Shown here: piece by piece, positions 38,709 through 51,500 of the stretch
Layout: the number at the start of each line of letters is the position of its first letter
How positions within the stretch are numbered: position 1 is the stretch's first letter
Assembly: GCA_036897485.1 (NCBI GenBank)
Contig: JAYMTF010000056.1
Span: forward strand, 1 to 62,135
From: Pelargonium nanum
Lineage: Eukaryota > Streptophyta > Magnoliopsida > Geraniales > Geraniaceae
Length of the DNA stretch: 62,135 bases
Reading direction: 5' to 3'
Program-made: the position numbers and the translations under genes
The notes under the pieces: model-generated
What the model was told of the DNA's origin: nothing
Databases searched by the model: none
The model's input: the letters and a program-made list of their open reading frames with translations, nothing else

Positions 38709-38780
38709 CTGGAGTAAAAGGGCTCGAACCTTTGCATGCCGATTCTCTGAATCAGTGCTTTACCACTTGGCTATACTCCA
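38709..38780 (-). tRNA. trnQ-bodied tRNA with non-Gln anticodon loop
   Basis: This folds well. The acceptor TGGAGTA/TACTCCA is perfect (7 bp), the T-arm aaagg-ttcgagc-cctttt is perfect, and the D-arm gcc-aagtggtaa-agc has one mismatch. The anticodon stem ctgat/atcgg pairs fully with one G-U. Length, variable loop (catgc) and discriminator G match plant trnQ. The loop, however, is TCAGAGA: position 33 is C instead of the near-universal U, and the triplet is AGA instead of UUG. C-to-U editing could restore U33. An AGA anticodon would read Ser codons, but plant Ser tRNAs are class II. It is either a structurally fresh pseudogene or an anticodon-switched tRNA. Confidence 0.6.
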
Positions 38781-41700
38781 TTATAGTACACTTTACTACC
38801 TTAGAGGGTATACAAGAAGATATGCATATCTATCTATTTAAGTTAATTCATACCTTAAAAGTTTTATCAGTACTTAATATACTATTAAAAAAGGACTTAG
38901 TATAGAATTATACTTAATACCAAAGTCCATTTCTCGTACGTCTAGTGCTCTTTTTTTATACCATTAAGTACAAAAAGCAAAGAAAGAATGTATATGCCAG
39001 ACTCTTAAATAGATAAACAACAAAAAGACAGAATAGCTTACTGCTTAATTAAGCTTTCGGAGCACCCCATTAACAGTACAAAGGAAACTCCGGGAAAGGG
39101 GCTTGAAATTTTCTCTTAAACTAGATTCATATATAAGGATCAGTAGCAATAAAAGTGGGCAAACTGGTGTGCAAATTAAGATAGTGCTACCGTGTAATCT
39201 AATGGAAATCAAATATCACATTGCCTAAGTAGATTCGAGATAGAGTATCCAAAAAAACTTTCATTATGTAGTAGATTATCCTTAAGGGTTGGGGTGTGGA
39301 CCTGGACTTATGTCCTTTACCAATACTAAAGCTCCTACCTTATGATGGAGATAGTTAGCCAAAGATTACGCTTTTAAAACACCTGTAATGCGCCCTAAAA
39401 CACGCTTTAGACTAATTCTTTTATCTCACAACTCAGGGACTTTTTACAACGGTTCACCCCGTAGAAATTATAGCTTAAGAAATCCCAGGTTCTTCTATTG
39501 CTTTTTATAGGGATTAGACGTGAGGGCATCCCTTGGATTTTGTCACAGATTCGAAATCTAGTCGATGTGCAAAAAAGGAAATGGCAAAGCAGTGTAAAAA
39601 CAGACAAACTGACATTGGTTCAAGTGCTCTTACTAACCTTACCTTTAACTGATAATTTATAGAAGTACTAATACAATTAGTAAAACCGATATTCTTCTGC
39701 TCAATCTCGTGTATGTTGTAAAGCTTTACCGTGTTTCCATTTCCCAAACTTTTTGGTAAAACTAATTCTGCTAGTGCTTTCGCGTTTGTTATCGAAAATT
39801 CCTGTTAATATTATCCCCTCGTAAATTAGAAGGGTAGTTTTTAAAGTTCTGTTATTATATATAATATATTTATAGTTGACACTTCGGACCAGTTCCAGAT
39901 TTTGGGAAGAATCTTATTAAATAAAACACATATATAGATTTCCTTTTAAGAGGGACAAGGCTAAACTTTCTAGTAATAATATCGAGAGTAATTGGGGTTA
40001 AATATGAATAATAATGTGTTCGGCTTCCATTTGAAAGTAAGAAGGAACTAAAGGATTTAAATCTAACTCCAGGTTGGGTTTTTCTCTACTAAATGAATTT
40101 GTAGAGGAGGTCTAGCTTCTTTCAGTATAAGAGATTTTCTTTCAATAAATTAGGCAAGGGGTATAGTATATATCATGACTTATTCTAAAGAGTAATTTTT
40201 TCTCTCAAAAAAGCATCTTTTAGTGAGCCGCCCTCGCCTAAATTAGAAATTTAATTGTTACCAAAATGCAGTCGAACCCAAACACAAGTCTTATAATAGG
40301 ATATAGGCCTGGTTTCCTGTACGTGTATAAAGGGCAATAATGCTTCGGGAAGATTCCTTTTTAAATAAATCTAGTAGAAAAATTTGTTTTTAAATTATAT
40401 ATTATTACTAAATTTCTTCTTGTTATAAATATGGTAACCCTTTATTATACTTACTAACCCGTATATTATCTACATCAGAATAGCTTTGATAGACAGCATC
40501 TATAAGCTTTAAAACATCCTGTGGTTTCTTGCTTTCCGCCGTTCAATTAGTAAAAGTTTTCGATTGAGATGAAAAACAGGGGGTCAAGTCGTCCTAGATT
40601 AATAAAAGTATCCTTAGGTTATTAATTAAAAGATAAAGAGTTTCTTCAAATTGAAATTGGGATTCTATTAAACAAACTTTACTCACAAAACCGGACCTGA
40701 AAAGGGGGGCCCGTATCCACTAAGAGATGTGCGAAATTTATCCGTTTATATAAGTTCTGTAGCTACATGAGTGCTTTCATATTCTTTGCCGTTTTGACTC
40801 CTTAAAGCAAAGGAGTTTCCCTTCCTAGACTCTACAGCAATTACAATTAGAGTTCGGATATCCTTGTGAATTCTCTTTTACGAGAGCTAATAAAGACTAA
40901 TTCGCGAAAATACTATAGTAAAAATTCACATCTTGCTTGTACTGATGTAATAAAATATTTAACCTTAAGGAAACCCCTTACATTTAATGTAGCAGACACA
41001 AAAGTGATGCCTTAGGAACTTTTACATGATTGGTAATACGATATTGCATATGCAGCGTTAGTATTGCTATGCGTCTTAAGGAAGTAAAATTCATTAAAAA
41101 AGAAGTAGCGATTATCCAATAATTCATACATTTAGAGAAATCCTATTTCCATTCAGCACACTTTCATCATGTGATACATTTCAGGATTCACTTGTCTCAT
41201 AGCATAAAATTTACGTAGAACCCTTTATAAGTAACATTACAGAGGCTATCATCTTACGGTTTCCCTTTTAATCCATTCGATCTAAAAAGCATTCACACCC
41301 CTCAGATAGAGACATCTTTTAATATTACAAAGTAATCATGTGTATGTTTACCCCTTTAATTTAAAGTAAAAGAAAAACTTTACTTAAAGCAGGTATTTAA
41401 ATAAGCTCTATTATGGATATTAACGGTAATAGGTGTATAGTTTTTGGTTATAGACTACAGGTATCTCACTTAAAGAAGTTACTCCTTTCATGTAGGGTAG
41501 GGAGGAGTCTTATCATTAAAACATCTTAATTTAGCAATCGCTATGGAATGGATTAACTATTCAAAATAAGTAATACTACTTAACTTAAGCTTTTTAATTT
41601 AAGTTTTATTACATAGGGATCCTTATAATACTCTTGAGAAATCTATTTTTTCTCCTCAGGCTCCCAGGGATTTCAAGACATAAAAATTTACTTTATACCT

Positions 41701-44700
41701 AACTATTACTAGAGCGAGCCCTCTATCATTGGTATAGAGCACTCTCTACGTTTGTCTCAGTTGTCTATTTAGGTCTAAGCTCTAAAACTAGAAAATTCTG
41801 TATTGAGAACTAAAATGTAACACTGAGAGTATAGCATTAGCTTCGATTATCTTTTCCCAATCAAGTAAAACTAGAGTTACCTAAGCTGTTGAACTCTATT
41901 CATATCATAGAATCGCTGTTAATTTGTAAAGATCCAATTAAACACTATATGCCCCAGTAATAAACTGTTAGTCTTCCAATTTTTGGGGGATATAAAGTGC
42001 TTTAGCTATAAACAACGTAAGCTTATCTATCTCAGGCCATAAGTAGAGACTAAGAATTTCGTGCTGTTTACTTCGACTGAAAAATCATTATATTAAAACT
42101 TAACATGTAAATATGATCAAAAATATCCGAAGTGAATGGGTAAAAAGCTTAAACTAAAGTTCGCTACGTAACACTAGGAGTTATCCTATGAAATTTCCAT
42201 TGCAATTAGGCTTCTATGCCCCCACGCTAAAAGGCAGAATTACAGGGATATAAAAAGCACCCACGCATATCCTCACTTTACCCAGCTTTATTTAAAAGGG
42301 TATTCGTAAGTTTAAGGAAATATGATTATATTAAGACTCTCAGTTGAGGTCCTACGAAAGGGGTTTGAGATTTCCTGTGTTTTTTTATGTTTTTTATTAT
42401 GCTGATTATCCTATTTTGGTTACGTACGCTTTTAGTATTTTGATTCTGGGTATAATATTGTAAAATCTCCTTTGCGTACCCGTGCAAAAACCTGAACTAT
42501 CTATCAACTCCAAAAACTGAGTTACACGAATTAAATCAACTTTATAATAGAAAGATTCCCTATATTTTTACGTTGACTCTACTACACCTTATAAATCAAT
42601 ATAGAATTATACGTGTTTGTTTGAAAAGCCTCCATTTATGCAAGTCTCTTTGTCAGTGCTTTCATATATATTGCTAATTCTAAATATAGGCTTTACGTCT
42701 GCGCCTTTTTAATAAATGTCAAGATCCATAATTAAACTAATAAATAAAGGGCCCACTCAATAAATATTTCCAGCGCTCTTGAACTTTACTAACTTTATTT
42801 ACAAAAAGGCAAACCCTGTGCTTAAGAACTTTTTTGGGTTTGTTAGCTAGTAAGGACCCTAAGGTATGTCTATAGGGATTCTGGTTCCTTTTCTAGAAAA
42901 AATAGAAATATTTATAAGTTACGGGTATATAGCAATCGTTAAATATAACTAATGGTTCGAGATAGATTTATAGTATTTGAAAGAACTCTTATACTTAAAA
43001 AGGTTATCATTTTTTTCCTTAGCGGGGTAGATCAAAAGAATAAAACTGCGGCACAGAAAAAACCCATAAAGGGAATCCCTTTAATACGCATCGCAAGTAT
43101 ATATATAGTAGATTTTGTTATTAGTTTTTTAATATAAATATCTAAAAGGTACTATAAGTAAACTAAAATTAAAGGAGTTACCACTTAGAGATAAGCCCCT
43201 AGCACAAATACTATAATTCAAAAAACTGACTGGACAAACCTAATGGGATAGATGCAAAAAGACTCAACCGGTTAGATCCCATATAAATAGAAGGGTACTC
43301 CCGTAAGTGTTCTGATACCCTATTAAATATCTGAGTCATAAACTACTAAAAGCAAGGGAATGTGCGGACTCTCTAACTAAAAGACATGTTCCTCTAGTTT
43401 ATAATTTGAAAATAGCTTTGTGAATTTACCGCAAACTCCTTAGGGTGATCCTTCAGCTTAAGAGGATGCTCTTTTATTACGCCCGCCTTTTGGATTTATT
43501 TATATGGGAGAATATCCTGAGTCTAGTAGGTAGTACTTCTCGTTATTTTCTAAGAGTTTTGGGCAGCAGTCTAGAATACCTTATTTTTGAATTTATGAAG
43601 TATATATGAAGTGTTGTGTTGTAGCTAATGAGATTTTGCCAATTAACTCAAGTTATATTATATACGCGGCAGGGGTTTTAGCTTCCTTATTAGATGGGGT
43701 TAGTTAACTGCGCTGGAAAATAGATAAAAATTCTGCGACTAGAAGGCTGTACAAGAAGCGAGGAAGGGCTTTAATTAAATAAGGAATACCAAGCATAAGG
43801 AAGATACTACTTACTTCCACTAGAGAGCGAGGACTGCCTTATAACTTTGTAATAATTTTTTTAGTTTCTTATCTTATAGGAATTTTATACAACTAATCTT
43901 AAAGATACTGAATATTTCACAAAAAAACAATACAGCACACTTCTACCGGGGTTATTCTTAAGTTAAAGGAATGTAAATCTCCATGACCTGGAACTACTAT
44001 CTGCTGCCACCAAACAAATAAGATAGAGTAGCTCAATAATATAAGGGGTTCTTTAGTACCGCGATTTAGGTAAACCCTTCAGCAAAGTTTTATACTTAAT
44101 GCAAGACTTTTTGTCTACTGTGTTTATGTACTATAGGAAGGCTTGCCCTTGAAAATTAGGCAAGATTTATAAATTGTGGTCAAATACACCCGGAAGCACT
44201 TCTGGGTCACAATAAGAAAATATTAACCCTATCTAATAAGTTATGTGATTTGATAAGGGATTCAGTAATAAGCAATGGACAGAATGCTTCAGAGGGGTGC
44301 ATTACCCTTCCTTTTGTCGATATATTAGGATAGAAACTCGTATTTTATTTAGGGCCTTTTATTAAGCTAGACTTCTTATTTCGAGGCAGGAACTTATAAA
44401 TATTCCATATTGGGAAGCTAACCAAGGGTTTTCTCTTTGTTGCTTATTCAGGAAACCTTTTCCCTTATATAAATTCGCTCAAGGACAGTCGCAAACTATA
44501 AATTACACTCTAAACAAGGAGGATCCACGCTTTACTCTTTCAAAAAAAAATATACTTTGAGATGTGCGGGTAACTCACAAAACCTATTAGGGGGTGCCTT
44601 GTAGCTTGACTTTTATTTCATACTTTATGTCAAGAGAATTTGATTCAAATAGGATCCCTTTAGTTACTCTAAAAGCTTCGGTCTTTCCTACTAATAATTG

Positions 44701-45499
44701 AAAAAAGATTCCTTCTAAACTGAGCTCGGATTTTCCTATCCTATTTTAACATTAAGTGTAAGTGCCTCCGGCTCTTTGTGGTACTACGGGGGATTTTCGC
44801 TTCTTTTGATTTGAATAATAAAGAGTAACAAATGTCAAAAGAGACAGAATTATAGCTTCATGTCGGGGTCGATCCGTATCTTTTTAACTAAGGGTATGTT
44901 ACACGAATAGAGGGCAGCCCCTACTAATTAATAGGCTTCCTAGAAACTTTTTTGGTTAAAAAGCACAAACTTGGGTAGTTCTAAATTAAGCTTCAATTTT
45001 TAGCTTAGTTTAGTGTTTTGAGGCCTAATAAGCCTAAGGGTTTACGACTCTTGTGTGAGGAAAGAAAGAATTCAAGAGATCTTTTCCTTCCTTTATTAAG
45101 TGGGATTCTTGTTATAACAAGTATCTTAGGCTTATCTAATAACTTTTGAAGTTCCGTACTCTGTGTATGAAATAATGTATCTAAGCATTTCTCCTCTACA
45201 TATATAGGATTCTTTTCTTAGAGCGTCTGGTCGTCAGATTTCTTTTTTCACTTATCAGGAGCAGTGTAACGTACTAAATTCTAAGGAATGCTTTTAATTT
45301 TCTAATCTCAATTTTAATTACCCCTTCTTGAAGAAAAGGATTCTAAAGTACAAGCACCGCCTACATAAGTCTTTTGGAAAATATACAGTAAAAAAATCCT
45401 TGAAGTAAGATATCTGGTACTATATAGGAGAGATATCTTGAAACTTAACCTCTATATTTAAAAGGAAAGAGGTAGTTCTATAAAAAGAGTCTAGTTTAT
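38781..45499. other. AT-rich gene desert, the longest
   Basis: Nearly 7 kb without a supportable gene. Frames at 39407-39747 (minus, two overlapping) and 42952-43137 (plus) are motif-free. No repeat family copy or convincing tRNA was seen. Confidence 0.55.
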
Positions 45500-45566
45500 T
45501 ACTCTTAGAAGTTTGGGATTAGAACCTACGTAGCTAATGTACTTTCTGTATTCTGGTTAAAGGTGC
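45500..45566 (-). repeat. F2 tRNA-like module, copy c
   Basis: gggattagaacctacg and attctggttaaag on the plus strand match copies a and b. On the minus strand it reads tacgtaggttctaatccc followed by acttctaagag, the latter shared with the relic at 17178. It opens the 45.5-47.2 kb island, as copy b opens the 25 kb island. Confidence 0.5.
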
Positions 45567-45589
45567 TTAGGGAATAATTAGGAAAGGCT

Positions 45590-46200
45590 TAACCGGAGCG
45601 TAGTAAGAGTTGTGCTTCCCTTTTTAGGAAGGCATTTTAGCTCCTTAGGATCAGAAGGAATTGTCAAACTAAGTAATAACGGTTAGGGGGTGGTATCTGT
45701 GTCTTGCTTAACTAAAAGGAATTTTATAAGTTAAGTAAAAAAGTGTCTACTAAATGGGAATGAATAGAACTACTCGATAGGCTATAATTAAAGAGAAGTT
45801 TTCCAGTCGAACTTAGTGTAGGTTTTACAAGAGAAAGGCTTTAAAGGTCATTAGTTAACAAAGCAAAGGGCAAGGTCTATAAAATCTAAGAAGGTCTAGT
45901 TAGTTTCAGCTTATGCTTATGAGTTAGGAATTAAAGTATATAGAAGGGTATACAAGTAAGAATTCCTTCGGGGTTTCCTAAGAGTCTTAAATTGAAAATT
46001 TTTTAGTTTTGTAACGGGGTAGTGAATGTCTAAAGGATTTCTTCTCATGCGTTTTCCTTTTCAGATAGAGAGACTCTCAGCAGGTTCTAGGACAGGTTAT
46101 AAGACTTGTAAGAAAGCTATAAAGAAAAAGATACGGAATAAAAGAAGTCGAGCTAAAGTAAAGCCTTTCTTTTTAGAGGATTCCCTTTAAAAAGAATACC
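45590..46200 (+). repeat. F3 purine-rich tract, copy F
   Basis: Purine-rich on the plus strand with reiterated aagaaggtctag, ttataagacttgtaagaaagc and gctaaagtaaagcc units, like the tracts at 18690 and 25330. No frame is open throughout. Around 46210 the strand asymmetry flips to pyrimidine-rich, giving a head-to-head arrangement with the next tract. Confidence 0.45.
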
Positions 46201-46447
46201 CGACTAAGAAGAAAAGGCCCAGGTTTCCCAACTCTATTCAGCAAAAACCTGTAATTACAAATTCCCCAATCCGTTAAGCCTCTAACGCAGCAATTCCTCG
46301 ACCAAGTATACATTTTCTTTTTATAGGAAGAACCCTTGAGACCATATCTAGGATTAAAAAACTTCTTACCTTTCTAGTTTTCTTAGTAGCCCTACTTCTC
46401 TTATTCCTTAAGACCCACCCTTTAATCTGGAATTGGAAACCTAGGAA
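46201..46447 (-). repeat. inverted F3/F4 tract
   Basis: The plus strand becomes pyrimidine-rich. On the minus strand the tract starts with ggtttccaattccagat, an F4 unit, and continues with purine-rich units. With the preceding tract it forms a loose inverted arrangement. No coding frame. Confidence 0.35.
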
Positions 46448-46582
46448 ATGCAAGTGTATTTTTGGGGAGTTTCGGACACTTTTATTGTTTTTGCAGTTAT
46501 AGCTCTCCTACTTTTTGTGAAAAATTCAGTTCGCTTTACTAAGAAATTAGGTCTTATTCATTTTCCCGTAGTCGAAAATTGA
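46448..46582 (+). CDS. small hydrophobic ORF, 44 codons
   Basis: An ATG-started frame of 44 codons with one likely membrane segment (FIVFAVIALLLFV, residues 12-24), then a basic stretch (KNSVRFTKKLG). Most plant-mitochondrial proteins of this size are subunits such as atp8, atp9 or nad4L fragments; I matched it to none. It sits between two inverted-orientation repeat tracts. A chance frame is quite possible: hydrophobic peptides arise easily from T-rich DNA. Confidence 0.2.
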   Translation: MQVYFWGVSDTFIVFAVIALLLFVKNSVRFTKKLGLIHFPVVEN

Positions 46583-47229
46583 ACATGCAAAAAAGGGGCA
46601 CTCTCCTCTGGAAGGTCTCTTTTTGGGTCCCTTTTTTTAGAAATTTGTAGGATTCATATAGCTGCAAAAGTTCTCGAGCTGCTTTTGTTTATGGAAGGAT
46701 CTTCTTTTCTAAAAGATTCTTTTTTTATATAGCTGCAAAAGCCCTACTATTTTTAACTTTCCAAAAAGACAGGAAATTCGCGAATACCTCAACTTACTCC
46801 TAAAAAACCGAGTACAAATTCAATTTACAACAAGGAAATCTCTTTAAGAAATTGATAGAGTCCTTTTGGCTTACTTATCTCCTTAGTTCTAGCTTGCCTT
46901 TTAAAGAAAGTAACCCTACCAGAAAAGGTTTACCTTAGCTTTAGTTCTTTATACTCCTTACAAAATTACCGAATACAGGAATGAACAGCAACAACAAAGA
47001 ATCCCCAATATACCCTTAAAAAAGAGCTCTGAGCCTTACTTTAATAGCTACTTACCGCTTCTTTACTGAATCAAATAAACCTTCCTTAAATTACACTTTT
47101 TCAGAGATTTGAGGCTTACTTTTAAGAAAACTACAACCTCTTATGACTTACGTTGTTATTCTTACTCCCACTCAGACTCAGAGATTTACCTTTCTTATTT
47201 ACAATACCTGTACTTTGTTTTATATAGGG
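46583..47229 (-). repeat. diverged minus-strand repeat tract
   Basis: After an AT-rich spacer to about 46760, the plus strand is again pyrimidine-rich and the minus strand carries aagctaaggtaaacc-like and gtagctattaaag-like words of the F3 type, but weakly. It fades into desert at about 47230. Confidence 0.3.
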
Positions 47230-48324
47230 GATAGGTAATACTTAAAAATATGGATATAGCAGGTTTACCTGATTCCTACGCGGCAGTATTATTAAACACT
47301 AATAGAAAAGAGAGCCATTAATTCTTTTTTTAGGAGTCAGAGCACTTTCTCTGGTAGAATTATTATTATTGTCTGAGAGGGCTTTATTAATTGGCTTCTT
47401 TTATATAATATATAAGATTGGTTCTCAGTTACAAAACAAACGGGCGCGGAAAAGGCTTACTGAATTGGTTAAGTACATAGATATATGAGAGAGAGTAGGA
47501 CTTCATTTCAAGTTAGGCGCAATATATATAAAAGTGTTTTAATTATAAGGTTGTTATCGACAAAAGCTAGTATATCTAGGCAAGTCTTCTTATTTATTTT
47601 ATATAAAAATAGACTTTCTGAGTTTGATTCATTAACAGAATTGCGTAAACTCTGTTCTTGGTGTCTGAAGGATCCGGATATATTCTGTAGGAATTTCTAC
47701 TAAGTGAACCGCCATACTGGTATTTAATGCCTACATTTCGTGGAACAATTAAAATTTGTTAGTAATATCCGAACTGCCTTTGCTTTGTTCCCTCGAGCTA
47801 CTAATTGGAATTTTGATACTCTATAAGCTAAACAGTATAAGGGTGCTTGAGATATTACGAATTCTTTTTCTCAGAATTGTTAATAGTATTAAAGGTTAAT
47901 TTAGAGGCCAACTTTACTTTAAAAACGCAGTACCAGCATTAAGACAACTCAACCTTACCCTGGGTTTCCCTATAAATATAAAGGTAGTATATTAGGGGAA
48001 TACTTCTAATAGCAAAGCGTTTAATTCTTTAAGAGTCTCCCTATCTCAGCTTTTCAAGTTTTTATCTAAAAAAGGGGATATAGGGAGTAAATCTTAAGGG
48101 GTTCTCCATGTTTTATAACTTCTTTTGTTTCTCCAGTCGGGAATTCTGGAATGGATATAGAAATAAAATTTAAGACGGAAGCCCTCTTGTATTCTTAAAT
48201 TTAGGTTTAGTAAGTTAGTAAAACTAAGTAAGTCCTCATTCTTTTTGTGCCCTACTCTTTCCAGCTCCAAAGGGTTGGCGCTTACAGGGGAAGCATGAGT
48301 CGCGGAGTAAGTAAAAAGAATAAG
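47230..48324. other. AT-rich gene desert
   Basis: A 72-codon frame at 47485-47703 (ATG) is basic and motif-free. I see no gene. Confidence 0.5.
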
Positions 48325-48368
48325 GGTTCTTAAAATAGCGACGCCTTAGGTTCGAGTCCGTTTAGCTA
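48325..48368 (+). pseudogene. tRNA 3'-half relic
   Basis: ttaggttcgagtcc followed by a seven-base end tagctac resembles the 3' half of plant mitochondrial elongator trnM (gtaggttcgagtcctactaagcctac). The T-stem 3' side is broken and no 5' half is recognisable upstream. Confidence 0.3.
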
Positions 48369-50214
48369 CAAAAACTTTCTTTATCCTTTTTAGTATTTTG
48401 TTTACGGTCCTTTAACGGAAAAGCAATGTGTCCTAATTCCAGAAGAAAGGTGCCCGTTATACATACAGACCAAGAAGTCTAATAATTGCAAGAGTCTGTG
48501 GACTTTATTTCTGTCCCAGTAAACCCGATTCTAAGGTCATTCTCGTGCATTAAAACGCAAGTTAACACTTCTACATTTACAAAATTTGCTTAGGTTTTTA
48601 TATACTCCTTCTTGAAGAAGAGAAATTCTTTTTATTAAACCTGTTTTATGTCAGTCGATTAATAGGATACACTAACTCTAGGCTTTTTCCAAGTACTAAA
48701 TTACTGGTACTAAAAGGGAACCCTGTTACAATTATAAATTTAAGCAGAACTCCTTATTAGGCTGGGAATTCTGAAACAATAGACTATGTACTTTGAAATG
48801 AAATAAATAGAAATAACCCGAGTTTAGTATTAAAAGAGGGAGCCCCTCACAAAGGAATAGAACATCAAGCATCCCAAAAAGCTGCTCTTTATAGAATTAC
48901 AGAGCATAGTCAGCTTTATTGTAACAAGTGAAAATATATCATATTTTCGGCAGTTTAGATACACAGAGGAAAGTTTATTAGGTTTCTGCTAAGCAAAGGC
49001 ATATCCACTAAGTTAGGAGTGCTAGCTTTTTGTGAGGTGATACGTGTTTAACACTGACAAGAGATAAATTGTACTCGGGGCAATTAAACCTGAATTTGAG
49101 AGTAATTCAAAAGTAGTTTAGAATTGGACTTTGCCTTGACTTACTAAAAATCACTCCTATTAAATGAAACTAACAGGCTAACGAATTCTTATTTAGAGGA
49201 GAAAAAACCCAAACCCTGCAACCTTATCCCTTTAGATCTTGTACTTAAACTTAAAACATACTATAGAAAAAAATGAAAGAATCGTTATTACTTTGAATCT
49301 CAAATATAGACTCACAGAATCGTTGGAGAGTTTTTTGTATTACTAACTTTAAAGTAGTTTTTAACACCCACTTCAGGAGTCTTAGGTTACCCAAATATTG
49401 ATAACATATATTAATAAGCGTTTATCAGTATACGCAAAAGATAAGTCTCACAGGTCAAACAGACTTTAGTTACCTGGTTATACCATAGTTACAAGAGCTC
49501 CTTTTTGCATTGTATATCAAGGAAGCCCTTTCTATTTAAACACAGTAAATGAAAATTCTTGCTTCTCGTCTGACACTGTATTAGGTGAGTCACAAATTGG
49601 CGGTCCAACTTTGTAATAAATAAGAAATACGGGATCCTTGAGTAACTTAGATATAGATAAAAAAGAAACCTTTTTATACAATTTTAATCTCCCAGTAGTA
49701 CACCCCTAGATAGCAAAAGAACATCTGCTGCCTCTTTTTTATAAGCACCTTTAAAGGAGAGCTACTCCTAAATTTCGACAAAACGTTTTTTTCATTGAGT
49801 AAGTCTGTGTCCAATACACTAACAGATTCTATTTTACTCTGATGGGGACTTTATGTATATTCAAGCCTTTAATCCAAGAAGGAAGCCACGTATACCTTGG
49901 TATGCCCCACTTTAATAAAGTTCTTCAATCAGATAAATAAGTCATTGTCTTGTGTAGATGTCGTAAAATATACGAGCAGAGTTCCTACAAAGGATATTAA
50001 TTTATAGTGGTTTTTAGCATAGACTGGGATCGAAGTAAGTAACGGATAACCGCTTTCAAACAACGTATTCCTGGTGTTCTAAAGAACAAAAACGATTAAG
50101 GATTTAGGTAGTGGAATGTAATAAATAACTCTTAGGGGAAAGTTGCTCTAGTTATGTCAGCTATTCCGATAAGGGGTACTCATATATAAAATAGGATTCC
50201 CCCTGAATTCAGCT
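48369..50214. other. AT-rich gene desert
   Basis: I see nothing supportable in this stretch. Confidence 0.5.
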
Positions 50215-50720
50215 AAAAGTAATCAAACTAAAAAAAGCAAGCAACCAATCCTCTAAAGACCCTCAGAATAAGAGCCATCAAAGAGGCCAAATGAAACTTT
50301 CTATGGAATCCAAGACCTCCTATCAATACCTATAAGACAAAGAGTCAGGCTCCTAAGAGTCTAGTTACAAAGATGAGACCATCTACCATACACTTTATCC
50401 ATTATTAAGTACTGTACCTAGGGACATACCTTAGCAATCTTTATCTTGGACATGCACTTGCTTTAATTCTTTTATGGTACACCGACCTTTTCTTGTACCT
50501 AACCAACACACACCTAAGGAACACAGTCTATTTAAGGAAACCTAGCCAACCTAAAGCTCCCCTTCTCAGTTCCTTCAAAGCTATAACTAACCGAGAATCA
50601 CAAAAGGGAAACTTCAATCTTTCATTACTAATTGGCATTACCTTGAATTACAAACTACAATTCAAAACTAAAAAGGAAATCAAAGGGAAGGGAATAATGA
50701 CTTACCTATTCTAAAAAGGA
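50215..50720 (-). repeat. diverged minus-strand island
   Basis: G+C is raised and the plus strand is rich in A and C. ttcaaagctataactaaccgag (split across 50574-50595) resembles ttcagagctataactaacc at 35250 in the copy E island, so the two islands are related. A 73-codon frame (50493-50714, TTG start) is lysine-rich on the plus strand and probably a by-product. Confidence 0.35.
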
Positions 50721-51452
50721 CTGACTGCCTTTCTTATTTCCATACGGCAGCCTTATATTAAAAATAAAAGCCCATTTTCTTCTCAAATATAATGAAAAGA
50801 ATTATATGTTAGATTTGGTTCTATGTTTTTATAAGGGCATATGAGTTAAGAGTTATTATTTAGGATGCAAAAAAACATATGAAAATAAGGAGCTTTCTAT
50901 TAGGGCTTTTCCTTAACCTATACTTAAATTTGAGTACCAAACAAAATCTTTGAGACTTATAAGAGGCCGTACACAACTTAAGATCTATACCAATAAAGAA
51001 GAAATTCTATATTAATAGTTAAACACGGGTTTACCAAAGCTAGGACCCTTTTTCATTACCCAGTTTGAACCCCAGTTCTTTCCATTTTAAAAGCATGTGC
51101 ATTGCGATTAGTAATAAGTGTATATCCAGGCAAACTGCTGTTACGACATTTCTCAAGTTTTAAAAGGAATCCCTTTACAAGCAGTTTTTAAATAAATTTA
51201 CTTAATCTTAATTAAAGTTCGTACATAAACCTAGTATTAAATGTTAAAATTTGAGTGAAACTGCCCCTATTTTATGGATACTCGCAGCTTCTTTTTAGAA
51301 AATCCAGCATTCTTTAGTATCATTGGGAATTTCTTATTATACACTGTACTACTCAAATCCTATATTAAACAATCATGAATCCCGGAGCTTGTATAATGAA
51401 AGTGTCTCCTTGTTGGAATAGCTGAGCACTCAAAGTATTTATGTGCTAAACT

Positions 51453-51500
51453 AGGATGTAAATAAGATCTTTATCTTATTAGGTTCGAATCGCATATCCT
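51453..51500 (+). pseudogene. 48-nt armless tRNA-like fold
   Basis: aggatgt (51453-51459) and atatcct (51494-51500) form a 7-bp acceptor-like stem with one G-T pair. Inside lie an 8-bp hairpin (aataagat-cttt-atcttatt, 51461-51480) and the classic T-loop ttcgaat (51484-51490), whose own stem is mostly unpaired. No D-arm exists. It could be a shrunken tRNA or a chance assembly around a T-loop word; the central hairpin loop is too small for an anticodon loop. Confidence 0.3.
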
